A stretch of DNA of 64,000 nucleotides from Cephalopachus bancanus. Taxonomy: Eukaryota; Chordata; Mammalia; Primates; Tarsiidae. The notes beneath the pieces are model-generated. The model was given only the letters and a program-made list of their open reading frames with translations. It was not told where the DNA came from and did not search any database. Both the position numbers and the translations under genes were made by a program. Positions 44,653-56,220 of the stretch are shown piece after piece. The stretch is from contig JAPVLO010000233.1 in NCBI GenBank assembly GCA_027257055.1, forward strand, positions 2,232,001-2,296,000, written 5' to 3'. Position 1 is the first letter of the stretch, and the number at the start of each line of letters is the position of its first letter.

Positions 44653-45289
44653 AGCCCAACTAAAACAAAAGCAGCGCCAGGTGCTACAAGTAGCAGCCGC
44701 TGTCAGCAAGACGAGAGGACAACCTCAGCATGACTTAAATGGGAAAAGGACACCAGTTCTGTCACCCATAGCCGCACGTGCAGAGAGCGGGCCACATTAG
44801 TAGCGCTGTTGTGTGGTGGTTGTACTTGGAGTGGGAACATCTTCTGGATATACATTTTTTTAATGTTTGGCTTCCATGGCCCCACCACACGCTGATACCC
44901 TATTTCTCTCTGTGACTCCAGCAAGGCTCCATGGTCTGCGGCTCGAAGCCGCCCAGCCCCGGGAGGCTGCAGGGCTTTATTAGAGGCTTTGCCTCGCTCA
45001 GCTGGGGACGGGGGACATGCATGGCTTCTCTGTCGAGAAGAGAGTGCTAGGGCTCTTCTGAGAAGACTGTTTCATAAAATGTTGATTTTTATGCACAAAA
45101 AGGAGCTCGTTCATGAATAGAAAATGTAAGCACAAGCGAAAGCTCTCTCTTTCTCTCAGTGCATCAACGTGAGGAGTAATAACCCCAGTTTACAAACAGA
45201 GGCTGACGTCCGCCACACCTGCTGGGATACAGCAGGCCAGGAAGGGATCCATCCTCAGCTCAGTGTCTGTTTATTTGTTTGGTTTGGGT
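44653..45289. other. No recognised gene or repeat
   Basis: Non-Alu DNA. On the minus strand an AATAAAG (near 44974) lies downstream of a TATA-like ATAAAAAT (near 45090), so an old LTR is possible but not supported further. Confidence 0.3.
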
Positions 45290-45412
45290 TTTGTAGCGAT
45301 GGGATCTCGCTAGGTTGCCCAGGCTGGTCTCGGACTCCTGGGCTCAAGCCATCCTCCCGCCTTGGCCTCCCAAAGTGCTGGGATGACAGGCGTGAGCCAC
45401 CACACCCGGCCC
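45290..45412 (-). mobile_element. Free left Alu monomer (FLAM-like)
   Basis: Antisense; TGTAGCGATGGGATCTCGC to GAGCCACCACACCCGGCC. Confidence 0.87.
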
Positions 45413-45649
45413 TTCCTCCGTGTCATCACTCCAAGAACATCTGCGGCAGAAAGAGGCCATCTTGGGCAGGTCAGCCTTTTCCCGTAGACTGCTGTCGGCT
45501 TTGCTACAAGTTGTTAACTTTCTGTCTCTATATCCCCGAGCCAGCCTTTCCACCAAATCTGACCCATCTTTGCGGAGCTGATTCAGATCCACCAGCTATT
45601 GTTCTCTTGTGAAAATCAACAGCGATGTCACATCATCTAAAGTGGTGCT
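45413..45649. other. No recognised gene or repeat
   Basis: Short unique stretch. Confidence 0.3.
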
Positions 45650-45944
45650 GCTGGCAGGGCATGGAGGCTCATGCCTGTCATCCCAGCACTTTGGGAGGCT
45701 GAGGCAGGAGGATCGCTTGAGCCCAGGAGCTCGAGGTCAGCCTGGGCAATGTAGCGAGACCTCATCTCTACAAAAATAAAAAAAATTAACCGGTTGTGGT
45801 GGCACGTGTCTATAGTCCCAGCTACTCAGGAAACTGAGGCAGAAGGATCACCTGAGCCCAGGAGATCGAGGCTGCAGTGAGCTGTGATCCTGCTGTCGCA
45901 CTCCAGCCTGGGTGACAGAGACCCGACTCAAAAAAAAAAAATCA
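45650..45944 (+). mobile_element. Alu, J-type
   Basis: Sense; complete, tail GACCCGACTC plus A12. Confidence 0.93.
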
Positions 45945-46104
45945 ATCCATCAAAATCAAATTAAATCAAGTGGTGTTGCTGTGCAGTGCCCTAGTAGGGT
46001 TTTTGCACCCAGGCCCACCCTCAGTTTACCTTAAATCCGTCATCATCCTTGACCTTCCTCTGTCGCAGGTAGGCAGCTTTCTTGGGACTGAAATACCCTG
46101 GTGT

Positions 46105-46385
46105 GAGCCGGGTGCGGTGGCTCACGCCTGCAATTCCAGCACTTTGGGAGGCCAATGCGAGAGGATTGCCTGAGCCTACGGGTTCGAGACTACCCTGGGC
46201 AACTTGGCGAGACCTCATTTCTACAATAAATCAAAAAATTAGCCGGGCATGGTGACATGTGCCTGTAGTTCCAGCTACTTGGAAGGCTGAGACAGATGGA
46301 TCGCCTGAGCCCAGCAGGTCGAGGCTGCAGTGGCCGTGAGCATGCCACGGTACTCCGGCCTGGGGAACAATGAGACTCCAGCTGA
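46105..46385 (+). mobile_element. Alu, T-type
   Basis: Sense; tail replaced by a GGAA/GAAA repeat. Confidence 0.94.
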
Positions 46386-46454
46386 AAGAAGGAAGGAAGG
46401 AAAGAAAGAAAGAGAGAGAGAAAGAAAAAAAGAAAGAAAGAAAGAGAGAAAGAA
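46385..46454. repeat. (GAAA/GGAA)n tract
   Basis: Seventy bases of purines continuing the preceding Alu's tail. Confidence 0.92.
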
Positions 46455-46486
46455 CCCAGAATGGCGGAAGAGCAGTGGTCCCCAAA

Positions 46487-46655
46487 TCTAGAAGCATGAC
46501 TGTTTTAGTTCAATTCTGTCACCAAGCTATCTTAAGCAAGTCAGTGAATCAGCCTTAATGTTTGCTTCCTGGATTATGAGTAAGGAACCTTGACAGATGT
46601 GAGGATCAAATGAGAAAATGCTGGTGAACGTGCTCTATAAAAAAGTGCGATGCCA
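46487..46655 (-). repeat. MIR SINE
   Basis: Antisense MIR, diverged: GTTTTAGTTCAATTCTGTCACC, AAGCAAGTCAGTGAATCAGCC, GAGGATCAAATGAGAAAATGC. Confidence 0.6.
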
Positions 46656-46998
46656 CAGTGAGACATCAGTCCACACTCACTAGGATGGCTGTCATCAAAA
46701 AGACAGATAACTAGTGTTGGGCCAGTGCGGTGGCTCACACGTGTAATCCCAGCACTTTGAGAGGCCGAGGCAGGAGGATCGCTTGAGCCCAGGAGATCGT
46801 GTCTGCGGTGTGCAGTGATCTTGCCACTGCATTCCAGCCTGGATGACAGAGTGAGACCCTGTCTCTAATGAAAGCAAAATGATTGTTGGACAAGGATGTG
46901 GAGAAATTGAAACCTCATAAGTTGTTGACAAAATTGTAAAATGGTGCCACAGCTTTGGGACAGTGTGGCGATCCCTCAAACAGTTAAACCCAGAGGTT
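46656..46998 (+). mobile_element. Old L1 ORF2 fragment interrupted by an Alu
   Basis: Sense L1 (older L1M-type): CACTAGGATGGCTGTCATCAAAAAGACAGATAA, then after the Alu GGACAAGGATGTGGAGAAATTG, GTAAAATGGTGCCACAGC and TCAAACAGTTAAAC. No intact frame. Confidence 0.75.
46719..46868 (+). mobile_element. Alu, internally deleted, in L1
   Basis: Left-arm head joined to right-arm end (GCTTGAGCCCAGGAGATCGTGTCTGCGGTG). Splits the L1. Confidence 0.9.
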
Positions 46999-46999
46999 G

Positions 47000-47281
47000 G
47001 GCCGGGCGTGATGGCTCAAGCCTGAAATCCCAGCATTTTGGGAGGCCAAGGCGAGAGGATTGCCTGATTACAGAGGTTCAAGACCAGCTTGGGCAACTTG
47101 GCGAGACCCTGTCTTTACAATAAAATAAAAAATAGCTGGACCTCATAGCTACTTGGAAGACTGAGGCAGAAGGATCGCCTGAGCCCAGCAAGTCGAGTCT
47201 GCAGTGGCTGTGAGCGTGCCACTGCACTCCAGCCTGGACTATAGAGTGAGACTCCAACTCAAAAAAAAAACAAAAAAAAAA
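47000..47281 (+). mobile_element. Alu, T-type (1st of three)
   Basis: Sense; part of the right-arm start is missing (AAAATAGCTGGACCTCATAGC). A-tail A10CA9. Confidence 0.93.
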
Positions 47282-47282
47282 C

Positions 47283-47580
47283 CAGCTGGGCTCGGTGGCT
47301 CAGCCTGTAATCCCTCCCTTGGGAGGCTGAGGTGAGTGGATTGCCTGAGCCCGTGAGTTCGAGACCCGCCTGGACAACTTGGTGAGACCTCATTCTACAA
47401 TAAATAAATAAAAACTAGCCGGGCATGGTAGCGCGCGCCTGTATTTCCAGCTACTTGGAAGGCTGAGGCAGAAGGATCGCGGAGCCCAGCAGGTCGAGGC
47501 TGCGGTGGCCGGGAGCGTCCACTGCAATCCAGTCTGGGCGACAGAGTGAGACCCCAACTCAAGAAAAAAAAGAAAAAAAA
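47283..47580 (+). mobile_element. Alu, T2 (2nd of three)
   Basis: Sense; sits exactly in the A-tail of the previous copy. Confidence 0.94.
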
Positions 47581-47582
47581 CC

Positions 47583-47872
47583 ACACGTGGTGGCTAAGGC
47601 TGTAATCCCAGCACTTTGGGAGGCCAAGACAAGAGGATTGCCTGAACCCAGGGGTTCAAGACCCACCTGGGCAACTTGGTGAGACCTTGTCTCTACAATT
47701 AAAAAAAAAATTAGCAGGTGAGGTAGCATGCACCTGTGGTTCCAACTACTTGGAAGGCTGAGGCAAAGGAACGCCTGAGCCCAGAGTGGCCGTGGCAGTG
47801 GCCGTTAAGTGTGCCACTGCACTCCAACCTGGATGACAGAGTGAGACTCTGACTCAAAAAAAAAAAAAAAGA
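47583..47872 (+). mobile_element. Alu, T-type (3rd of three)
   Basis: Sense; again begins in the previous A-tail. The right arm is altered (CCAGAGTGGCCGTGGCAGTGGCC). Confidence 0.92.
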
Positions 47873-48326
47873 AAGAAAAGGAAGCGCCAGTGTCCAAAGT
47901 TGGGAAATGGATTGCTTGGAATAAAATCCCAGAAAGAAGAGCAAAGCTCTTTGGATCCCTGGGAATTAAATGCTCAGGGAAGAGGGGCGGGGCCATGACA
48001 CACCGTCACATGCTTCAGAATCATCTTGAAGCAGGAATGAAAACCAGGCAAGCGCAGGGCCCAGCCCTCAGAGCTCTGGTACTGCCGAACTCTCTCCAGA
48101 GGTGGCTACATCATCGCCAGTGCCCTTGGTGGCATAGAGGATGACATGGAATAAAGAGTAACACGGACTCTGAGTCAAACCAGGAATTCAGAAGGCTGGG
48201 ATGCTGCTGAATGTGAAACCAGTCTAGGAGTGTTTCAAGTCCAGTGATTTTGCGGAGATTTCCCTTTTGATAGATGCCAAAGAGTGTTCGATGTTTCAAA
48301 AATCTAAATCAAAAGAGCAATTTGAC
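47873..48326. other. No recognised gene or repeat
   Basis: Non-Alu DNA, nothing supported. Confidence 0.35.
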
Positions 48327-48593
48327 CAGGTGCAGTGGCTCACACCTGTCATTCTAGCACTTTGGGAGGCGGAGGCCAGACCACTGCCCGAGTTCAGATG
48401 TTCAAGACCAGCCTGAGCAACATGGCGAGGCCTCATCTCTACAATAAATCAAAAAGTTAGCCAGGTGTGGTGGTGCATACCTGTAGTTCCAGCTACTTGG
48501 AAGGCTGAGGTGGAAGGATAGCCTGAGCCCACGTGCCACTGCACTCCAGTCTGGGCGACAGAGTGAGACTCCAACTAAAAAAAAAAAAAAAAA
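48327..48593 (+). mobile_element. Alu, T-type
   Basis: Sense; a deletion removes CAGCAGGTCGAGG..GTGAGC in the right arm (CCTGAGCCCACGTGCCACTG). A17 tail. Confidence 0.93.
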
Positions 48594-48607
48594 TCACAGA
48601 CAATTAA

Positions 48608-49012
<405 letters not shown>

Positions 49013-49604
49013 CTTTGTAGATTTTTAATATGGTAATTGGACTGTGAATCTCCCAGGTGGTGTACTGAACACAGCGTTTGCCAGACTTTTTTAAGTAAAA
49101 TTTTTTAGAAACAAAGCATTGTTTCTGAGAAACTTCTGCATTGGCAGGGAGACAGTTCTGTTATATAGAATCTGTCTTTGTAGTGGTAATTTATGCAAAG
49201 AAGTTTTGTGTATAAATTCTTTTGATGATTGGTTTGTGAAATATCCCACTAGCTGCTTTTTGGTGTCCTGAAATGAAAATTTAACCCCTGGGTATATGCA
49301 ACATGTTTCTAGGTGCCGCTCGGCTTTAAGTAATTCTTTTCATGTTTTATAAAAACATCTCTCCCAGAAGAACATGTTTTCAGCAATTTAATAAATATAA
49401 AATGAACTGACAGATATTGTTCAAATTAAAATCTTTGTTTAAAAGAGTTTCAATGTTGCTAATGGGTGGACAAAGACAGATGACATTGCAGCTTGACTGG
49501 TGGTAAGATAAAGGTATTTCAATGATTAGTGTTTTCTCGGTGATTATTTATTGAATGCAATGTTTAATTATGTTTTGGCCCAATAATGAAGCCCTAAAGA
49601 GAAG
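49013..49604. other. No recognised gene or repeat
   Basis: AT-rich single-copy-looking DNA; no supported gene. Confidence 0.35.
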
Positions 49605-50195
49605 GACGTATTAGTTTTCTTCTTCTGCATGACGAAAATGATCACAGTTAGAGGCTTCAAACCTCGCCGACCTCTCAGCACTTCTGCAGGTTGGAAGGTT
49701 TAGCTCAGTTTAGCCCTTGGCTCGAGGGATCACAACGCCAAAGTCAAGGTGTTGCCACACTGAGCTCAGATCCCCTTCCAGCCGTCTGGCACCTTCGGCT
49801 TCCTTGGGGCTGTGTAACCGTTTTCTCATTGATTGGAGGCGGGCCATCGCTCTTGGGAGCTAGAAGCTGCCTCCAGGCCCCTCCCCTGGGGCCCCCACCA
49901 CCTTCAAGCCAGCGAGGGCGAGTCCCGTTCTTCTAAGGCTTTGAATCTCCGGGGGTCTTTCTGCCTCCAGCCCTCAGAGAGCTCTTAGCTTTGAGTGACT
50001 TCATGGGCCACCCGGGTCATCTCCCTAGATCGGCATCAACCTCAGCTGTGCCATCCCACGCCACCTAATCATAGGAGCCAACTCTCTTCATAGTCACTGA
50101 CCCCACCCATGGTCAAAGGGGAAGAGATTTTCTAAGGATGGAGGGAAGGGGACGTCATTGAGAGTCACCTTAGAACTCTGCCTGCCACAAAGAAC
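49605..50195 (-). mobile_element. MaLR-type LTR remnant
   Basis: Diverged antisense order of MaLR phrases: TTAGTTTTCTTCTTCTGCATGAC, CTTCTGCAGGTTGGAAGGTTTAG, CCAAAGTCAAGGTGTTGCC, CTTCAAGCCAGCGAGGGCGAG, ACTCTGCCTGCCACA. Family call tentative. Confidence 0.5.
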
Positions 50196-50232
50196 ACAGC
50201 CCTGTCCTCACAAGTTTAGAAATTAGGAAATA

Positions 50233-50432
50233 GCCAGCCAAGCGAGGTGGCACATGCCTGTAGTTCCAGCTACTCAGGAGTCTGAGGCGGGAGGATGGTT
50301 TGAACCTAGGAATTTGAGGCTGCAGTGAGCTGGGGTGGAAGAATGGCCTGAGCCCAGCAGGTTGGGGCTGCGGTGGCCGTGAGCGTGCCACTGCACTCCA
50401 GCCTGGGTGACAGAGTGAGACTCTGACTCAAA
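50233..50432 (+). mobile_element. Alu right arm with internal duplication, T-type end
   Basis: A J-type right-arm start (GAATTTGAGGCTGCAGTGAGC) runs into a second right-arm copy (GGTGGAAGAATGGCCTGAGCCCAGCAGG...GGCCGTGAGCGTGCC), so two right arms are fused. Confidence 0.88.
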
Positions 50433-50542
50433 AAGGCTTAAAAAAGAAAGAATCTGATTGTCTTTAGTTCTGTGATAGTTATTTGCAGTTTTTCATGTAC
50501 TTTAACTACATTATACTTGGTTTTAGGTGTATGTTTATAAGC

Positions 50543-50576
<34 letters not shown>

Positions 50577-50584
50577 ACACACAC
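50543..50584. repeat. (CA)n microsatellite
   Basis: About 20 CA units with a CC interruption near the end. Confidence 0.96.
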
Positions 50585-50899
50585 GGGGATGCCAAAAAAT
50601 TGTATACACATTTTAAGAGATGTTTGTCATCATCAGAAGTGTCTGGACTCTAATGGCCACCACTGTGAGCACCTCATGTAATTGCAGAAGTCAGATGTGA
50701 CTTGTATTCATCTTTTGTTATCGGTATATATTGAGTATTACAATTTTAATAGTTTTTTCCTTTCGTAAACTGTGTATACACTTTTTGGCACCCTCTGCAT
50801 ATGTAAAACCATATTATTCCAGTGTGGTGAATAATCTCTAAGTCTGGTTTGGTTCTTCCATCCTGGTTCACCATTTCATTTTATTTTATTATTTTATTT
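50585..50899. other. No recognised gene or repeat
   Basis: AT-rich unique-looking DNA. Confidence 0.3.
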
Positions 50900-51184
50900 T
50901 ATGAGTCCGAGTCTCACTCTGCTGCCCAGACTGGAGTGCCATGGCATGATCATGGCTCATGGCAACCTTGACTTCTTAGGCTCAAGTGATCCTTCTGCCT
51001 CAGCCTCCTGAGTAGCTGTGATTATAGGTGTGCACCACCACGCCCAGCTCATTTTTTTATATATTTTATTTTTGTAGAGATGAGGTCTTGCTATGTTGCT
51101 GGTCTCAAACTCCTGACCTCAAGCAATCCTCTCACCTCAGCCTCCCAAAGTGCTTGGATTACAGGCATGAGCCCCCACATCCAC
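50900..51184 (-). mobile_element. Alu, J-type
   Basis: Antisense with an ATTTT-rich tail. Ends CATGAGCCCCCACATCCAC. Confidence 0.93.
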
Positions 51185-51216
51185 TAAGTACATTTATTTA
51201 TCTTTATTTTTATTTT

Positions 51217-51500
51217 TTGGAGTTGGAGTCTCACTCTGTCACCCAGGCAGGAGTGCAGTGGCACACTCACGGCCACTGCAGCGTCCACCTGCTGGGCTCA
51301 GGCAATCCTTCCACCTCAGCCTTCCAAGTACCTGGAACTACAGGCATGTACCACCACGCCCGACTAATTTTTTGATTTATTGTAGAGACGAGGTCTCACC
51401 CTGTTGCCCAGGCTGGTCTGGAACCCGTGGGCTCAGGCAACCCTCTCATCTTTGCCTCCCAAAGTGTTGGGATGACAGGCTTGAGCCACCGTGCCTGGCC
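51217..51500 (-). mobile_element. Alu, T-type
   Basis: Antisense; ends GCTTGAGCCACCGTGCCTGGCC. Confidence 0.94.
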
Positions 51501-51711
51501 ACTTAGTACAGTTAAAAGAATAAACAACTTGAAAACAAATTACTATCTGCTGGCTAACCTAGGCTATTTTGTCAGATATCTTAGGAAGAAATGTTCCTGA
51601 TAGAAGCAAGAAGTTTTGAAGACTAAGGAGAAAGAATTCTGAGAGAAACTCAAGATGATGGGAGGGGGAGGGGAGTGGTTAGGGAGGGACGCTGGAGAAG
51701 TGATCTCTCAA

Positions 51712-51765
51712 GCAATAAACATTTATTAAGCACTAACTGTATGCCCAAAGTTATGCTGTGGAAGC
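51712..51765 (+). repeat. MIR fragment
   Basis: CAATAAACATTTATTAAGCACTAACTGTATGCC is the conserved MIR-type phrase in sense orientation. Confidence 0.5.
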
Positions 51766-52369
51766 CTCAGGCGCCGAGTGACATCTTTTCAAAGCCTTCT
51801 GGGGAGCTAGACCTTTCTCTAAGAGATAACCAGAAGCAAGCAACATAAAAGGAAATAGAACTGAGTCGCTAAGCCAGGGCATGGAGTCCATGGTATTTTC
51901 GTACAAACTCAGCGATGGGCCTACTGGAAGCCATGGCAAGAGAAAACAACAAGGTCAGGAGGACAAAAAAAAAAAGTCATAACTTGAAAGGAACGGGCAA
52001 ACTCAGGCTGGTAAGTTTAGCAACAGATTCCAGAGGGATTTATCCTTTTTTTTTTCCCCAGAGGTTTGTTCTTTGCAAACACTTTTATGTGTATTAATCT
52101 CATTTTAGCTTTGACACAATCCAGCAACAGAGGCAAGGTGGAGATTAAAAGGGGGGAAGGATTTGAGAGAGATTTATGATGTAGAAACAGCGGGATTTAT
52201 GGCCAATTAATCTTCTGGTTAAGGGCGAGGGAAGAGTCGAGGAAGACCACCCCCCTCTCTCAAGCACTCGTGAAATCACTCTTGCGACAGATGCTTGCTG
52301 GGACACCCTGTGTTCTGTCTGTGCACTGGAATTAGGCTTTCAGAACCTGGCTGGGACTCAGGGGGGTTA
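51766..52369. other. No recognised gene or repeat
   Basis: Single-copy-looking DNA leading to the minisatellite. Confidence 0.35.
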
Positions 52370-53290
52370 CAGTGCCATGCAGGTAGGTGACGGTGCAATA
52401 CAGGGAGGTGACAGTGCATATGGGTAGGTGACAGTGTATATGGCTAAGTGACAGTGGGTACTAGTAGGTGATGGTGGTTACAGGTAGGTGATGGTGCATA
52501 CAGGTAGGCGCTGGTGTATGCAGGTAAGCAACAGTGGGTAAAGGTAGGTGATGGCGAGTACAGGTAAGCGACAGTGGGTAAAGGTAGGTGACAGTGCAAT
52601 GCAGGTAGGTGGCAGTACATAAGGGTAGGTGACAGTGTGTACAGGTAGGTGACGGTGGGTAAAGATAGGTGGCAGTGCATACAGGTAGGTGGCGGTGGGT
52701 CCAGGTAGGTGACAATGGGTCCAGTTAGGTGATGGTGCGTACAGGTAGGTGACAGTGGATACAGGTAGGTGATGGTGCAACACAAGGAGTGACAGTGCAT
52801 TACAGGGAGGTGAGAGTGCATACAGACAGGTGATGGTGCAGTGCAGGTAGGTGACAGTGCATACGGGTAGGTGACAGTGTGTATGGGTAGGTGACAGTGG
52901 GTACCAGTAGGTGATGGTGGGTACAGTTTTGTGATGGTGCATACAGGTAGGTGATGGTGTATGCAGGTAAGCGACAGTGGGTAAAGGTAGGTGACGGTGG
53001 ATAAAGGTAGGTAACGGTGGGTACAGGTAAGTGACAGTGGGTACAGGTAGGTGACAGTGCAATGCAGGTAGGTGGCAGTGCATAAGGGTAGGTGACAGTG
53101 TGTACAGGTAGGTGACAGTGGGTACAGGTAGGTGACAGTGTGTACAAGTAAGTGATGATGGGTACAGGTAGGTGATGGTGCCATGAAGGTAAGTGACAGT
53201 GTATATAGGCTGATGATAGAGCATACATGTAGGTAAAGTGCCATATAGGTGAATGACAGTGCATACGGGTAGGTGACAGTTCCATCGCCG
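52370..53290. repeat. Minisatellite, 20-bp unit, about 46 copies
   Basis: Consensus unit AGGTAGGTGACAGTGGGTAC (20 bp, some units 21). Variation clusters at GTGAC/GTGAT/GTGGC and in the last five bases. A run of unit variants recurs: units at 52422-52650 reappear in the same order at 52865-53110, about 443-463 bases further on, showing a higher-order duplication. Most units hold AG|GTAGGT or AG|GTAAGT, which resembles a splice donor. Because the unit has no stop in any minus-strand frame, three long overlapping frames (309, 266 and 161 codons) appear on that strand. I treat them as artefacts. Confidence 0.97.
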
Positions 53291-53774
53291 AGGACAGGGG
53301 ATAGTATAAGAAGAGGAAGCCTGCAGGTGGGATTCAGGGGGTTCTACTTCTCTCCCTGTGGATTCAGGAGGCCTCTGGACTCGCAGGTGAAATTGACAAG
53401 CAGGCAATTTTACAGAAAAGTTTGGCCTTGTCAGGACAGAGGCCTGGGATATGAAACAGACTATGAACTAGCCTGTCGGTGAGAGTCAAACTGAGCCGAT
53501 TGGATCACCTCAGGAGAGCCTGGTCGAGATGTGTAACAATCGAGAGCTTCCATTTTGCCATGGGTAGTGAAAAAGATACTCTAATCTCAGGAGCACCAGA
53601 GCCAACAAACGTGAACGTGCCCTGGATACAGCAGCATTATTGCTGATATTCCGTCCCATGGTATCTGCATCTTGTCTCACCCATCAGTTTAGCAGATTCC
53701 TCAGAGAGGGGCAAAGTTTTACACAGATGTTCCTGCGTTAACCCATTCCCAGGCAAATATCAAGGGTTAAACAT
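53291..53774. other. No recognised gene or repeat
   Basis: Flank of the minisatellite; nothing supported. Confidence 0.3.
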
Positions 53775-54072
53775 GGCAACTGTCACAGCGACTCACACCT
53801 GTAATCCCAGCAGTTGTGGGGGGCCAGCCAAGTGAGCGGATAGCTTGAGGCCAGGAGTTCAAGACCAGCCTGGGCAACAAAGTGAGAGCCCATCTCCATA
53901 AAACATTTTTAAGAAATTAGCCCGGCATTATGGAGCATGCCTGTAGACCCAGCTACTCGGAAGACTGAGGTGGGAGGATCAATTGAGCCCAGGAGTCTGA
54001 GGCGGCAGTGAGCTACGATCATGCCACTGTACCCCTGCCTGGGTGACAGAGCAAGATCTCATCTCTAAAAAT
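53775..54072 (+). mobile_element. Alu, J-type
   Basis: Sense; diverged head (ACTGTCACAGCGACTCACACC). Confidence 0.93.
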
Positions 54073-54102
54073 AAGAATTGGATTAATATATTTATTTATT
54101 TA

Positions 54103-54385
54103 TTGAGTCAGAGTATCTCTCTGTCGCCCAGGCTGGAGTGCAGTGGCACACTCACGGCCACCCAGCTTCAACCTGCTGGACTCGGGCGATCCTCCTGTCT
54201 CAGCCTTCCAAGTAGCTGGAACTCCAGGCGCACACCACCACACCGGGCTAACTTTTTGATTTCTCATAGAGACAAGGTCTCGCCATGTCTCCCAGGCTGG
54301 TCTCGAACCGCTGAGCTCAGGCAATCCTCTCACTTCCACCTCTCAAAGTGCTGAAATAACAGGCGTGAGCCACCACACCTGGCCC
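54103..54385 (-). mobile_element. Alu, T-type
   Basis: Antisense following a (TTTA)n tail. Ends CGTGAGCCACCACACCTGGCC. Confidence 0.93.
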
Positions 54386-54594
54386 ATAAATCTGTTTTAG
54401 ATATAAAAAAATGTGTCCAACTGATCAGGAACTAGGGCAGGAAGGTAATTATGCAAGGCAGAGCGGTGTGGTCATGTTTGATCTCCAAGGCACAACTAGT
54501 GAATAATTCATGCGAAAAAGTGTCTTCACATATTCTGACCATTGAAAAGTGAAGGGGAAAGGGGATGGAGAGAAATTGGAGAGAGAAATTCAGA

Positions 54595-54634
54595 CCAGGC
54601 GCGGTGGTTCACACCTGTAGTCTCAGCGATTTTT
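54595..54634 (+). mobile_element. Alu head fragment
   Basis: GACCAGGCGCGGTGGTTCACACCTGTAGTCTCAG only; then a T-run. Confidence 0.75.
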
Positions 54635-54660
54635 TTTTTTTATTTTAAAGATGTGGCGTT

Positions 54661-54950
54661 GGCCAGGCTCGGTGGCTCAGCCTGTCATCCCAGCACTTTG
54701 GGCGGCCGAGGCGAGTGGACTGCCTGAGTCCGCGGGTTCCAGACCCGCCCGGGCAACTTGGCGAGACCTCATCTCTATAATAAATCAAAAATTATCCGGG
54801 CATGGTAGCGCGTGCCTGTAGTTCCAGCTACTTGGAAGGCTGGGGCGGAAGGATCACCAGAGCCCAGCAGGTCAAAGCCGCGGTGGCCATGAGTGTGCCA
54901 CTGCACTCCAGTGTGGGCAACAGAGTGAGACTCCAACTAAAAAAAAAAGA
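54661..54950 (+). mobile_element. Alu, T2 sublineage
   Basis: Sense; AAAGATGTGG precedes it and AAAAGATGTGG follows it, a target-site duplication. Confidence 0.95.
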
Positions 54951-55019
54951 TGTGGGGTACAATTCAGGATTAGGTATATAAGTGGTCATCATACAAACTT
55001 TCAGGATTAGGAAAGTTTG

Positions 55020-55280
55020 GGAATCCCAGCACTTTGGGAGGTAGAGGCAAGAGAATTGCCTGAGCCCATAGGTTCGAGACCAGCCTGGGCAACATGGCAA
55101 GACCTCGTCTCTACAATAAATAATAATTTTTAAAAAATTAGCCAGGCATGGTGGTGTGTGCCTGTAGTTCCAGCGACTCGGGAGGCTGAGGCGGAAGGAT
55201 CACCTGAGCCCAGCAGGTCAAGGCTGAGGTGGCCGTGAGTGTGCCACTGCACTCCAGTCTGGGTGATGGAGTGAGATTCC
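55020..55280 (+). mobile_element. Alu, T-type, 5'-truncated
   Basis: Begins GGAATCCCAGCACTTTGGG. The tail is replaced by a GGAA repeat. Confidence 0.92.
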
Positions 55281-55285
55281 AAAAA

Positions 55286-55354
55286 AGAAGGAAGGAAGGA
55301 GGAAGGAGGGAGGGAGGAAGGGAGGGAGGGAGGGGAGGGAGGAGGAAGGAAGAA
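55286..55354. repeat. (GGAA/GGGA)n tract
   Basis: Pure purine tract continuing the Alu tail. Confidence 0.92.
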
Positions 55355-55626
55355 AACTTGGTCTCAGCTCGACCGAGAAAGGGAGGGGTGGGAGGGGTGG
55401 TGAGCACACAGGTTTGTCTGGATGGATGGCACTCGGGTGTCTTGCAGGAAAATGGTCCTCCGAGAGGCAGAATGACCAACAGAAGGTAGAGGCGGACGTG
55501 TTAGCCAGGGACAAGAGGGACCATCTTCCTGTGAGGTTGGCGTGACTGCAGATTGGACCACAGAGGAATCCGGGGACAGACAAAGGTTCATATAACCTTT
55601 GCTCAGTCAATCAATTAAGAGTATGG
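55355..55626. other. No recognised gene or repeat
   Basis: Short unique stretch. Confidence 0.3.
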
Positions 55627-55917
55627 GGCCTGGCGCAGTGGCTCACGCCTGTCATCCCAGCACTTTGGGAGGCAGAGGCGAGAGGATTGCCTGAGCCCAG
55701 AGGTTGAGACCAGCTGGGCAACTTGGTGAGACCTCGTCTCTACAATAAACCAAGAAAAATTAGCTGGCCGTGGCGGTGAGCGCCTGCGGTTCCAGCTGCT
55801 TGGAAGGCTGAAGCGGAAGGATCGCCTGAGCCCAGCAGGTCGAGGCCGTGGTGGCCGGGAGCGTGCCACTGCACTCCAGCCTGGGTGACATAGTGAGACT
55901 CTGACTAAAAAAAAAAT
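55627..55917 (+). mobile_element. Alu, T-type
   Basis: Sense, complete. CGCC-rich right arm with GGCCGGGAGCGTGCC. Confidence 0.94.
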
Positions 55918-55930
55918 TAAAAAGAGGATA

Positions 55931-56220
<290 letters not shown>

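Noticed and set aside
52370..53290. CRISPR-like array
   Set aside because: Repeats are contiguous with no spacers, and this is a primate nuclear sequence.
52478..53407. A 309-codon minus-strand frame as a repetitive secreted or structural protein gene
   Set aside because: It follows the 20-bp minisatellite, two other minus frames are equally open, there is no conserved start, and codon phase changes from unit to unit.
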